NCBI RefSeq assembly: GCF_006385595.1
Contig: NZ_CP041046.1
Span: forward strand, 372,001 to 436,000
DNA: 64,000 nt
Direction: 5' to 3'
Source: Luteibacter pinisoli
Lineage (GTDB): Bacteria; Pseudomonadota; Gammaproteobacteria; Xanthomonadales; Rhodanobacteraceae
Part shown: piece by piece, positions 44,401-51,837 of the stretch
Numbering within the stretch: the stretch's first letter is position 1
How the letters are laid out: every line of letters starts with the position of its first letter
Position numbers and translations under genes: made by a program
Notes under the pieces: generated by a model
The model's input: only the letters and a program-made list of their open reading frames with translations
Database searches by the model: none
Told to the model about the DNA's origin: nothing

Positions 44401-44431
44401 CCTCGACGCGTTGCTCGCGCCGTCGGCCTGA
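41420..44431 (+). CDS. SNF2-family DEAD/DEAH-box helicase
   Basis: A roughly 1003-residue SWI2/SNF2 ATPase. The N-terminal 500 residues form a family-specific region; the motor has Walker A in DDMGLGKT (about residue 565), Walker B in LDEAQ (about 660), and C-terminal motifs LLFSQFTEMLKLI, LSLKAGGVGLNLT and DRAHRIGQDK. RapA-like and bacterial SNF2 proteins move along DNA and remodel protein-DNA or transcription complexes. I chose the ATG at 41420; a TTG at 41393 is possible. No zinc-finger (SWIM) motif is evident. Confidence 0.9.
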   Translation: MHQPDDKRRRAAPAGELPVAWQRALGGITPKAPSTDRTVLGFFLEGINDDHEPAARLDVAPVLLTQGDDGRFTRPLPLDARHLPESALTVDEKRLAATVLGLPQTLRKSRSYARFAGPLGDQLLADVLGAAPCFFGGVAGLRLSRGEARPLKWRWNVEKDGGQKLLPDVAPSQRLFRVGTLWFLDAEHAEVGLLESDPVESAWLDLPPLPPESTAVFATSIGDAGMGSRVPAPQVFAEMRRAEVSPRPVLTLHALTRHARLAAGTPPLAYGRLSFDYAGERLPGRGGEPLVRRVRNGVLLEITRRRAEELASMENLESVGLNPAVDTEGLPWDMADTLPEDAWLFPGKGYAGALEVNTPARWLALRAKLEADGFLLDYAPSFPFEVLEGPVHWYGQAREDDADRAFDLEIGIEVEGRRVNLLPAVAQALAEHQLSLSPMPGEAEDSVWYAPVDDRRRVPVRLKELRDLLAPLAEYLEKPRQQLHLPRVQAGRLEELVQALPSGGSFEAPERLRGFTRRLREAGERASDAIPDGLNAELRGYQRDGLRWMNALAEAGTGGVLADDMGLGKTLQLITHLLALKQSGQLEAPALVVVPTSLVPNWVSEVARFAPSLRVLALHGPQRAETFTRMAENDVILTTYALLPRDVETLKKQPFSLVVLDEAQQVKNPRTQARRALLALKIPRCVCLTGTPLENHLGELWSQIDLAVPGLLGDEGAFRRHYRAPIEKHQDTAVQERLNRRIAPFILRRTKAQVASELPAKTEITRRVVMEPRQRDLYESLRLSLAEELREVIAQRGIAHSGIVVLDALLKLRQVCCDPRLVKLEAARGVRESAKFELLMDMLPALLAEGRRVLLFSQFTEMLKLIASELDRRRLSYVTLTGETRDRAEPVQRFQDGDVPLFLLSLKAGGVGLNLTAADTVIHYDPWWNPAAEAQASDRAHRIGQDKPVFVYRLITAGTVEERIEELKARKAELADAVLEGGGTRERLSFDESDLDALLAPSA

Positions 44432-44534
44432 TCGTCGACTAAAAAGCGCACGATGTCCTCGTTTCTCAAGACGGACGCCCAGACCGATTGAAATAATCGG
44501 CGAGCGCGTCGGGCGCTGGCAAAAGAGCGACAGA

Positions 44535-45041
44535 ATGAAACGTTGGTTAGCGGTTGCTCTGGCGACTCAGGCGCCTGCTGTTCCACTTGCAGAAGTCGCT
44601 GATCCCGCGCTCTGGCGTCAGCTATCGGAAATGGCGGCGGCTGGCGTGCGTGGTGGTGCCGAACTCCGCGCCGTGCGGCCCGCTCGGGCGCGCAAAGTGA
44701 GCGACGTGGCGGGTGGCCTGGGAGTGGCGAGCTGGTCGGGTGGGGCGTTGCGGCTGTCGTCGACGGTGGCGATCGTCGATTCGGAGATCCGGGTGGATGT
44801 CGACGACAACGTCATCGTGGCGCAGGGGCGAGTCGACGGCCGCTGTGTCAGTCGTGCCGAGGTGCAACGGCACTATCCCGGCCTTGTGATCACCCAGCCA
44901 CCCACACCGCATGGGCCGCAGCGAACGGTGTGGTCTGCCTTCGGTGACTGGGGCCAGTTGGCTTTCAGCTTTCCGCAGGAGGCGCCGAGCTGTCTGGAAA
45001 CCCTCTCGCTTACTCCGCACCCGGAGTCGCCCGACACCTGA
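44535..45041 (+). CDS. hypothetical protein
   Basis: A 168-residue protein with a short hydrophobic N-terminus (MKRWLAVALATQAPAVPLA) that could be a signal sequence. The middle is strand-rich (ALRLSSTVAIVDSEIRVDVD) and the end contains QRTVWSAFGDWGQLAFSFP. I do not recognise a family. It lies alone between the SNF2 gene and the convergent glk gene, and a strong hairpin follows it. Composition is like its neighbours. Confidence 0.6.
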   Translation: MKRWLAVALATQAPAVPLAEVADPALWRQLSEMAAAGVRGGAELRAVRPARARKVSDVAGGLGVASWSGGALRLSSTVAIVDSEIRVDVDDNVIVAQGRVDGRCVSRAEVQRHYPGLVITQPPTPHGPQRTVWSAFGDWGQLAFSFPQEAPSCLETLSLTPHPESPDT

Positions 45042-45052
45042 CGAGGCGTCTG

Positions 45053-45084
45053 CCGCGCAGGGTGCCTGAAGGCACCGTGCGCGG
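45053..45084. terminator. hairpin between convergent genes
   Basis: CCGCGCA-G-GGTGCC and GGCACC-G-TGCGCGG pair over 13 bp with one G-G mismatch and a TGAA loop. Neither strand has a T-run after it, so it may act as a barrier or transcript-end stabiliser rather than a classic terminator. Confidence 0.5.
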
Positions 45085-45095
45085 CCTGGAGGGGC

Positions 45096-46133
45096 TCAGC
45101 GACGCAGCGGCGTGCCGCCGGCTTCCACGATGGCGAGGGCGGCACCGCCGATCAGGCCCGGTTCCGGGTTCATGATCGCCTGGGTGGGCACGGCTTCCAT
45201 GGTGTCGCGGAAGCGGCCCTTGGCCTCGAAACGCTCGCGGAAATGCTTCTGGATCCAGGGCAGCAGGATCGGGGTCATGCCGCCGGTGAGGTACACGCCG
45301 TCCCACGCGCCGAGGGTCAGCACCAGGTCGCCGGCGACGCTGCCGAAGATGCCGGCGAAGGTCTCGACGGCGCGCTGGCACATGGCGCAGGTGCCGTCGG
45401 TGGCGCGCTTGGTGATGATCTCCGGGGTGATGCCTTCTTCAGGCTTCTGGCCGGAGATTTCGCAGATGGCGTCGTAGAGATTCACCAGGCCGCCGCCGCT
45501 GATCAGGCGCTCGTTCGAGACGCGGCCGTAACGCAGGTTCAGCACCTTCAGGATTTCGATGTCTTCGGCGCTGTGCGCGGCGAAGCCGGCGTGGCCGCCT
45601 TCGGTCTGCAATACGCTGACCTTGTCACCGCGGATCAGCAGGCCGCCCACGCCAAGGCCAGTACCCGGGCCGACGACCACAAAAGTCTGCTCTTCCTTCG
45701 CGCCGATTTTCGGGACGGCAACCGAGCCGACCGGCACCAGGTCCTGGTGGCCTTCGGCGTCCTTGGTGTCGTTCATCAGCATTACCGCCATCGACTGCGC
45801 GGCAAAGTCGTTCACGAGGTGCACCCACTCCAGGTCCAGGTCGCCGGCGAGTTTCTTCGCGGAAATGGCCCAGGGGTTGTTGGTGACCTTCACCGTTTCG
45901 CCGTTATCGATGCGGCCGGCGGCGGCGATGATGGCGCGCTGCGCCTCATGGCCGGTTTCCTTGAAATACTGCTTCGCGGCGTCGGCCAGCGAGGCGTAAT
46001 CCTTGACGTGGTAGCGGCGGATGCTTTCCTGAACCAGGGGGTTGTCCTGTTCCGGGTGGGCGATACCAAACCGGACGTTCGTGCCGCCGAGGTCGGCGAG
46101 CAGGGTCGGCGCCGCAGCGCTAACGTTGGCCAT
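45096..46133 (-). CDS. glk: glucokinase
   Basis: A 345-residue glucokinase of the proteobacterial Glk family (not the ROK type). The phosphate motif is LLADLGGTNVRFGIAHPE; the sugar site region includes LVNDFAAQSMAV and VVGPGTGLGVGGL. It makes glucose-6-phosphate from glucose and ATP. It is divergent from the sugar-ABC ATPase gene, and the shared spacer carries a LacI-type operator, so sugar-dependent control is plausible. Confidence 0.94.
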   Translation of the reverse strand: MANVSAAAPTLLADLGGTNVRFGIAHPEQDNPLVQESIRRYHVKDYASLADAAKQYFKETGHEAQRAIIAAAGRIDNGETVKVTNNPWAISAKKLAGDLDLEWVHLVNDFAAQSMAVMLMNDTKDAEGHQDLVPVGSVAVPKIGAKEEQTFVVVGPGTGLGVGGLLIRGDKVSVLQTEGGHAGFAAHSAEDIEILKVLNLRYGRVSNERLISGGGLVNLYDAICEISGQKPEEGITPEIITKRATDGTCAMCQRAVETFAGIFGSVAGDLVLTLGAWDGVYLTGGMTPILLPWIQKHFRERFEAKGRFRDTMEAVPTQAIMNPEPGLIGGAALAIVEAGGTPLRR

Positions 46134-46160
46134 GATGGGAAACCTGTCGTGTCACGGAAG

Positions 46161-46183
46161 CCCGCAAGGGTGCCTCTTGCGGG
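46161..46183 (-). promoter_or_regulatory. hairpin in the glk leader
   Basis: CCCGCAAG and CTTGCGGG form an 8-bp perfect stem with a seven-base loop, 28 bases upstream of the glk start. It could affect stability or translation of the glk messenger. Confidence 0.4.
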
Positions 46184-46264
46184 GGCTGTCGTCTAGTGAC
46201 GGTTTGCTCTTCACTCCATTGACACGGCCGGGGAGTCCTAGATGGGGCCGTGGAAGGCGACACT

Positions 46265-46295
46265 TTGACGTAAACGATTACGTTGGCAGAATACT
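46265..46295 (+). promoter_or_regulatory. promoter with embedded LacI-type operator
   Basis: TTGACG (46265-46270) and AATACT (46290-46295) are possible -35 and -10 boxes, though their 19-base spacing is long. ACGTAA-ACGA-TTACGT (46268-46283) is a palindrome centred on CG, the form bound by LacI/GalR regulators, and lies over the promoter, where binding would repress. No LacI-family gene is in this window. Confidence 0.55.
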
Positions 46296-46361
46296 CCATC
46301 GTCCGGATCAATGGCAGGCTTCGCCTGACTGGCCCGAGGCGCCTGGTTCCGGAGAGTGATG

Positions 46362-47456
46362 ATGGCAGCGGTCCGCCTCGACAAGGTGCGCAAGGTTTAC
46401 CCCAACGGCCACGTGGCCCTGAAGGAAGCGAGTTTCGAGATCGCCGACGGCGAGCTGCTCGTCCTCGTCGGCCCGTCCGGCTGTGGCAAGACCACGCTGC
46501 TGCGGATGATCGCCGGCCTGGAATCGATCACCGGCGGCAGCCTGAGCATCGGCGACCGCGTGGTGAATGACGTGGCCCCGAAGGACCGCGACATCGCCAT
46601 GGTGTTCCAGAACTACGCGCTTTACCCCCACATGACGGTGCGCGAGAACCTCGGCTTTGGCCTGCGCCTGCGTGGCGTGGACAAGGCGGAGATTGATCGC
46701 CGCGTGGCCACGGCCTCGGACATGCTCGGCCTGGACGAGCGCCTGGATCATCGCCCGGCGGCGCTTTCCGGCGGCCAGCGCCAGCGTGTCGCCCTGGGCC
46801 GCGCCCTGGTGCGCGACCCGTCGGTGTTCCTGCTCGATGAGCCGCTGTCCAACCTGGATGCGAAGCTGCGTCTGTCCACCCGCGTGGAAATCGCCCGGAT
46901 CCATCGCCGCGTCGGCGCCACGATGGTCTACGTCACCCACGACCAGATCGAGGCGATGACGCTGGGCCAGCGCATCGTGGTGCTCAACGGCGGCGTCATC
47001 CAGCAACTCGACACGCCGATGAATCTCTACAACAAGCCGGTGAACCTCTTCGTGGCCGGCTTCCTCGGCAGCCCGGCGATGAACCTGTTCCACGGCACGC
47101 TGCGTCGCGAGGATGGACTGCGCCTGGTAATGAAGGACGGCAGCATCGCGCTCGGCGTGGATGCCCCGGCACTGGCCGCGTATGTCGACAAGCCGTTGAT
47201 CGTCGGCGTGCGCCCCGAAGACCTCCTCACCGTCGGCGACCACGCAGGCATTGAAGAGCGTTTGCGCGCGCATGTCGAAGTCGTCGAGCCAGTGGGCAAC
47301 GAGGTGTTCCTCAACATGCGCCATGGCAACGACGAACTGGTGTCGCGCGTACCGCCGCAGTCGCTGATCCAGCCGGGTACGGATGTGGGCCTGGGCTTCC
47401 ACCAGGAGCGCCTGCATTTCTTCGATCCAGCGTCGACGAACCGTATCGACGTCTGA
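46362..47456 (+). CDS. sugar ABC transporter ATP-binding protein (UgpC/MsmK/MalK type)
   Basis: A 364-residue ATPase of the carbohydrate uptake subfamily. Walker A is GPSGCGKTT, the signature is LSGGQRQRVALGRALVRDP and Walker B is FLLDEPLSNLD; a C-terminal regulatory TOBE domain follows from about residue 235, with VGVRPEDLL. It energises uptake of sugars or glycerol-3-phosphate by a permease pair not encoded nearby. Such single ATPases can serve several importers (MsmK-like). The start at 46362 follows GGAG by seven bases; GTG 46356 and ATG 46359 are possible. Confidence 0.9.
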   Translation: MAAVRLDKVRKVYPNGHVALKEASFEIADGELLVLVGPSGCGKTTLLRMIAGLESITGGSLSIGDRVVNDVAPKDRDIAMVFQNYALYPHMTVRENLGFGLRLRGVDKAEIDRRVATASDMLGLDERLDHRPAALSGGQRQRVALGRALVRDPSVFLLDEPLSNLDAKLRLSTRVEIARIHRRVGATMVYVTHDQIEAMTLGQRIVVLNGGVIQQLDTPMNLYNKPVNLFVAGFLGSPAMNLFHGTLRREDGLRLVMKDGSIALGVDAPALAAYVDKPLIVGVRPEDLLTVGDHAGIEERLRAHVEVVEPVGNEVFLNMRHGNDELVSRVPPQSLIQPGTDVGLGFHQERLHFFDPASTNRIDV

Positions 47457-47467
47457 GTATCTTCCTA

Positions 47468-47494
47468 TATTGCGAATGCGATCCATTCGCAATA
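47468..47494 (+). promoter_or_regulatory. Fur-like iron box of the haem operon
   Basis: TATTGCGAATG and CATTCGCAATA form an 11-bp inverted repeat with a five-base spacer, resembling the AATGCGAATGATTCGCATT-type Fur boxes of proteobacteria. It lies 108 bases before the haem receptor start. TTGCGA (47470-47475) and TAAGCT (47493-47498) could be the promoter it covers. Iron-bound Fur would repress the operon. Confidence 0.7.
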
Positions 47495-47541
47495 AGCTAG
47501 GCGCCCCGATAACCCCGGCCGCCAGCCCGGAGGCACGTTCC

Positions 47542-47594
47542 TCCTTCGCAAGCTCCCGATGCGCACCGCCGTTGCGGTGCGTCCTAGCGAAGGA
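47542..47594 (+). promoter_or_regulatory. nested leader hairpin covering the haem-receptor RBS
   Basis: Outer arms TCCTTCGC (47542-47549) and GCGAAGGA (47587-47594) pair perfectly, and inside them CGCACCGC (47562-47569) pairs with GCGGTGCG (47574-47581) around a CGTT loop. The Shine-Dalgarno sequence GAAGGA (47589-47594), eight bases before the GTG start at 47603, lies in the outer stem. This could switch translation off, like the RNA thermometer of shuA, though that parallel is inference. Confidence 0.6.
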
Positions 47595-47602
47595 CGATCC
47601 AC

Positions 47603-49918
47603 GTGTTCACAACCAGGAAGAACCTCCTCGCCGCTGCTGTCGGCGCGGCACTGTTTTGCGCGACCGCCGCGCACGCTGCCGATGCACCCGCCGCGGCGCC
47701 GGCCACCACGGCCGACGACCTGCCGCGCATCACCGTCACCGCGATTGGCTCATCGCTGCGCTTCGACGTGCCGGCCACGGTCACCGTCATCGATCGCCAG
47801 AAGATGGACCGCCATCTCGTGGCCAACATCCGCGACCTCGTGAAGTACGAGCCGGGCGTGTCCGTCGTCGGCACGGCCGGGCGCTGGGGTCTCGACAGCT
47901 ACAACATCCGTGGCCTCGATGGGAACCGCGTGTCCATCCTCACCGATGGCGTGCCGGCGTCCAGCTCGTTCGGTTTCTCGACCACCGGCATGCGCGCCGG
48001 CCGCAGCTTCGTCGATCCGGATACGCTGAAGTCGGTGGAGATCTCGCGCGGCCCGGCGTCCGCGCTGAACCCGTCGGATTCGCTCGGCGGCACGGTGCGT
48101 TACACCACGAAGGATCCGGCCGACTACCTGCGTGACGGCAAGGACACCTACGTCTCCGTGCGCGAGCGTTACGACAGCGCCGACCGTTCGCTCGGCACCT
48201 CGCTGACCCTGGCCGGCGGCCGCCCGGATAACGGGCTGGTCATCGTCGCCAACCACATCGAAGGCCATGACCTCGGCAACAAGGGCGATGTGGCGACGCA
48301 GGACTTCACCCGCACCCGCCCGGATCCGCTGACCCAGAACACCACCAGCCTGCTGGCGAAGTACGTGCATGTGGCGGCCAGCGGCCGCGAGGATCGCGTC
48401 ACGGCGGATTTCTACCGCAACAACGTCGATACCAACGTCCTCAGCGCCGTCGGCCAGTCAGGCACCACGAAACTGCTGACCGACACGGCGAATGATCGCG
48501 CCACGCGCCAGCGCGTGGCGGTGGGCCAGCGTTTCCCGACCATCCACCTAGGCATCGCCGATACGCTCGAGTGGGATGCGTACTGGCAGGAGTCCGAGAC
48601 TGAGTCGCAGACTCGCACGCTGGCCAACGTGCCGAGCCGCGCCGCCACCTACGATCGCCTGTACCTCAGCGACCTGCAGGAGAAGCTGTTCGGCGGCCAC
48701 CTGACCCTGGGCAAGACGATCGACTCGGGCAGCGTGCGGCAGCACATTACCTACGGCGTGGAAGCATCGCGCACCACGCCCACCGGCCAGCTGGGCGGGC
48801 AGGGTACCAACGTCGCCACGGGCATCACCTCCAGCAGCTCGCCGTACATGCCGGAGAACTACCCGCTGCGTTTCTTCCCGCGCAATGACACGGACCGTTA
48901 TGCCGTGTTCGCGCAGGACGAGATCGACCTGATGGACGGCCGCCTGCGCATTACCCCCGGGGTGCGCTGGGATCACTACGCGTTCAAGCCGGACCAGGAC
49001 GATCCGTACTACCAGAGCTCGTTCGTGCAGGAAGGCCTCGATGACGTGAAAAAAAACCGCTTCTCGCCGAAGCTGGGCGTCACCTGGTCGGTCACCGATA
49101 ACGTCGAGCTGTTCGGCAATTACAGCCAGGGCTTCCGTCCGCCGCTGTACAACGAACTCGCCGTGGCCTGGGGCACCGCGCGCCTGTACGGCATCGTGCC
49201 GAATCCCAACCTCAAGCCGGAGACGAGCAAGGGCATCGAGATAGGCGTGCGCGGCAATGGCGACCTGGGCTACTTCAGTGCCAGCGCGTACTACAACCGT
49301 TACCGCAACTTCATCTATGGCGGCTTCACCCTCCCGCGCAGCGAATGGCCGCAGTGGGCGGTGAACCAGAACCTGCTCATCGTCATGCAGTCGGTGAATT
49401 TCCCGAAGGCGACGATCAAGGGCGTCGAGGCCTCCGGCGGCCTCATGCTCGGCGCGCTCACGGACACGCTGCAGGGCTGGCGCGTGGAGGGCAACCTCGC
49501 CGCGTCGAAGGGCGACAAGAAAACCTACGAAGGCGGCTGGTCGCCGCTCAACAGCGTCGATCCGCTCACCGCCACGCTGGGTATCGCGTACGACGCGAAG
49601 GCCTGGGGCGCGGAGCTGATCGGCAAGGGCGTGAAGCGCAAGTCGCGCCTCGACGACGACACCACGTTCCGCGCGCCGGGCTACGCCACGCTGGATCTCT
49701 ACGCGCACTGGAAGCCGTGGGAGCCGCTGGAGCTGATGGCCGGCGTCACCAACATCGCCGACCGCAAGTACTGGGACTGGGGCTCGCTGCATGGCGGCGT
49801 GCTCACCAATGTCGCCACCGGCGGCGGCATCGACGACGCCCAGGCGCGCAACGCGCAGATCGAGCGCCTGACGATGCCGGGTCGCGCCCTCGTCGTATCC
49901 GCCCGTTACACCTTCTGA
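47603..49918 (+). CDS. TonB-dependent haem/haemoglobin receptor
   Basis: A 771-residue TonB-dependent receptor starting at GTG. A signal peptide ends near AAHAADAP, the TonB box resembles ITVTA, the plug domain spans about residues 50-160 (VRYTTKDPADYL at its end), and the barrel ends with a terminal phenylalanine (SARYTF). The family hallmarks FRPP and NPNL occur near residues 510-537. The operon context with HemS-, HmuT-, HmuU- and HmuV-like genes identifies haem as the cargo. Unusually, the FRPP-NPNL interval has no histidine. The gene lies behind a Fur-like box and a hairpin over its ribosome site. Confidence 0.93.
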   Translation: MFTTRKNLLAAAVGAALFCATAAHAADAPAAAPATTADDLPRITVTAIGSSLRFDVPATVTVIDRQKMDRHLVANIRDLVKYEPGVSVVGTAGRWGLDSYNIRGLDGNRVSILTDGVPASSSFGFSTTGMRAGRSFVDPDTLKSVEISRGPASALNPSDSLGGTVRYTTKDPADYLRDGKDTYVSVRERYDSADRSLGTSLTLAGGRPDNGLVIVANHIEGHDLGNKGDVATQDFTRTRPDPLTQNTTSLLAKYVHVAASGREDRVTADFYRNNVDTNVLSAVGQSGTTKLLTDTANDRATRQRVAVGQRFPTIHLGIADTLEWDAYWQESETESQTRTLANVPSRAATYDRLYLSDLQEKLFGGHLTLGKTIDSGSVRQHITYGVEASRTTPTGQLGGQGTNVATGITSSSSPYMPENYPLRFFPRNDTDRYAVFAQDEIDLMDGRLRITPGVRWDHYAFKPDQDDPYYQSSFVQEGLDDVKKNRFSPKLGVTWSVTDNVELFGNYSQGFRPPLYNELAVAWGTARLYGIVPNPNLKPETSKGIEIGVRGNGDLGYFSASAYYNRYRNFIYGGFTLPRSEWPQWAVNQNLLIVMQSVNFPKATIKGVEASGGLMLGALTDTLQGWRVEGNLAASKGDKKTYEGGWSPLNSVDPLTATLGIAYDAKAWGAELIGKGVKRKSRLDDDTTFRAPGYATLDLYAHWKPWEPLELMAGVTNIADRKYWDWGSLHGGVLTNVATGGGIDDAQARNAQIERLTMPGRALVVSARYTF

Positions 49919-49930
49919 GGAGGCCTTGCC

Positions 49931-51004
49931 ATGCAGGATATCCAGACCGCCAGCACGCCGCGCATCGACATCCCGGCGTTGCTCAACGGCTATCGCCACC
50001 TTCGCGAAACCGAACCCGGCCTGCGTGCACGGGATGCCGCGCTGCGCCTTGGCGTCAGCGAAGGCGCGCTCGTCGCCAGCCGTGTCGGTGATGGCGTGAC
50101 CCGCCTGGAAGGCGAGCTGCCCGCGCTGATCCGTGACCTGCCCGCGCTGGGCAAGGTGATGGCACTCACGCGTAATGCCTACTGCGTGCACGAGAAGACG
50201 GGACAGTACGACCAGGTCGACATCGGTGGCGCCATGGGTATCGTGCTGGCCGGGGACATCGACCTGCGCCTGTTCCTCAAGCATTGGCGCTATGGTTTTG
50301 CCGTCAAGGAAACCTCACGTGGTCGCGAGCTCGAGAGCCTGCAGTTCTTCGACGGTGACGGCACGGCCGTGCACAAGGTGTACCTCACCGAGGAGACGAA
50401 TCGTTCGGCGTGGCGCGCGTTGCTGCATCGCTACACGGCGGCCGTGCAGTCACCGCTGATCGACATCGTCAGCGTCGAAGCGCCGCTTCCCGAGCGGCTG
50501 GCTGACGAGGCGATCGACGTTGAGTCGTTGCGCGAGCACTGGCGTGCCCTGCGTGATCCGCATGATTTCTTCGCGCTGTTGAGGAAACACAAGGTCACCC
50601 GCCCACAGGCGCTGCGCGTTGTCGGCAGCGAATTTGCGACGAAACTCGATAACGGTGCGATGCGCACCGTGCTCGACGGTGCATCAGCGCAAGCCGTGCC
50701 GTTGATGGTGTTCGTCGGCTCGCCTGGCGTCGTGCAGATCCACACCGGTCCGGTCAGCAACATCGTCACGGCCGGCCCCTGGCTCAACGTCATGGACCCG
50801 GCTTTCAACCTGCACCTGCGCACCGACGCCATCGTCAGTAGCTGGGTGGTGACCAAGCCCGTGCCCGAAGGCGTCGTCACCTCGCTGGAGCTGTATGCGG
50901 CCGACGGCACGCAGATCGTCCAGGTATTCAGCAAGCGCAAGCCGGGTATTCCCGAGCGGGATGACTGGCGCGCCTTGCTGGCGACGGCGGAGGTGGCGGC
51001 ATGA
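49931..51004 (+). CDS. hemS: haem-degrading factor, HemS/ChuS family
   Basis: A 357-residue protein with the duplicated HemS/ChuX fold: the first repeat includes VMALTRNAYCVHEKTGQY, and the second VMDPAFNLHLRTDAIVSSWVV. HemS/ChuS bind imported haem in the cytosol and release iron or pass haem on. It starts 13 bases after the receptor gene and its stop overlaps the HmuT start by four bases, so it is a full member of the operon. Confidence 0.93.
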   Translation: MQDIQTASTPRIDIPALLNGYRHLRETEPGLRARDAALRLGVSEGALVASRVGDGVTRLEGELPALIRDLPALGKVMALTRNAYCVHEKTGQYDQVDIGGAMGIVLAGDIDLRLFLKHWRYGFAVKETSRGRELESLQFFDGDGTAVHKVYLTEETNRSAWRALLHRYTAAVQSPLIDIVSVEAPLPERLADEAIDVESLREHWRALRDPHDFFALLRKHKVTRPQALRVVGSEFATKLDNGAMRTVLDGASAQAVPLMVFVGSPGVVQIHTGPVSNIVTAGPWLNVMDPAFNLHLRTDAIVSSWVVTKPVPEGVVTSLELYAADGTQIVQVFSKRKPGIPERDDWRALLATAEVAA

Positions 51005-51837
51005 ACGCGTGGCGCTTCCTGGTCACCGCGACGCTCCTGGTCGCGCCCTGCCTGGCGACCGCCGCCACGCGCATCGTGTCGCTCGGCGGCGATGTCACCG
51101 AAACCGTCTACGCCCTGCATGCACAGGATCAACTGGTCGCCGTCGACAGCACCAGTACGTGGCCCGAGGCCGCGCACGCGCTGCCGGACGTGGGCTATGT
51201 GCGCCAACTGAGTGCTGAAGGCGTACTCGCCCTGCGCCCCGACCTCATCCTTGCCACGCATGATGCGGGGCCGGTGACGGCGATGGAGCAGATACGCGGC
51301 GCGGGCGTACGTGTGGAGACGCTGCCGGTGTCGCGCTCGGCGGCCGATATCGAAGCGAAGATCCGCCGGATCGGCGAGCTCACCGGTCACGCCAAAGAGG
51401 CCGGTGTGCTGGCAGCGCAGGTGAGTGCGCGTTTTGCGGCGCTAGCGAAGGCCGTGGCGGCCATGCCGACGCACCCGCGCGCGGTGTTCCTCATGTCGAC
51501 GGGGCAGGGCAGCCCGATGGCGGCGGGTAAGGACACGGCGGCGGATCGCGCCATCGTGCTGGCGGGTGGCGTCAACGCCGCCTCGGATGTGCCGGGCTAC
51601 AAGGCGGTGTCGCCCGAATCGCTCGTGGCCATGGCACCCGATGTCATCCTGCTGATGAAGGAACGCAGCGATGCGGTGGGTGGCATCGACGGCGTGCTGG
51701 CGATGCCGGGCGTGGCGGATACGCCGGCCGGCAAGGCGAAGCGCATCGTCTTCGTCGGAGGCCAGGCCCTGCTCGGCTTCGGCCCGCGCACCGCGGAAAG
51801 CGCCGCCGCCCTGCAAGCGCGCTGGGCACATCCGTGA
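51001..51837 (+). CDS. hmuT: haem ABC transporter periplasmic binding protein
   Basis: A 278-residue periplasmic haem-binding protein with a signal peptide (CLATAATRIVSLGG) and the Fe/B12-type fold. The conserved tyrosine in GYVRQLSAEG fits the axial haem ligand of HmuT/ShuT. It carries haem from the outer-membrane receptor to the HmuU permease. It overlaps HemS by four bases (ATGA) and HmuU by four bases (GTGA). Confidence 0.93.
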   Translation: MNAWRFLVTATLLVAPCLATAATRIVSLGGDVTETVYALHAQDQLVAVDSTSTWPEAAHALPDVGYVRQLSAEGVLALRPDLILATHDAGPVTAMEQIRGAGVRVETLPVSRSAADIEAKIRRIGELTGHAKEAGVLAAQVSARFAALAKAVAAMPTHPRAVFLMSTGQGSPMAAGKDTAADRAIVLAGGVNAASDVPGYKAVSPESLVAMAPDVILLMKERSDAVGGIDGVLAMPGVADTPAGKAKRIVFVGGQALLGFGPRTAESAAALQARWAHP

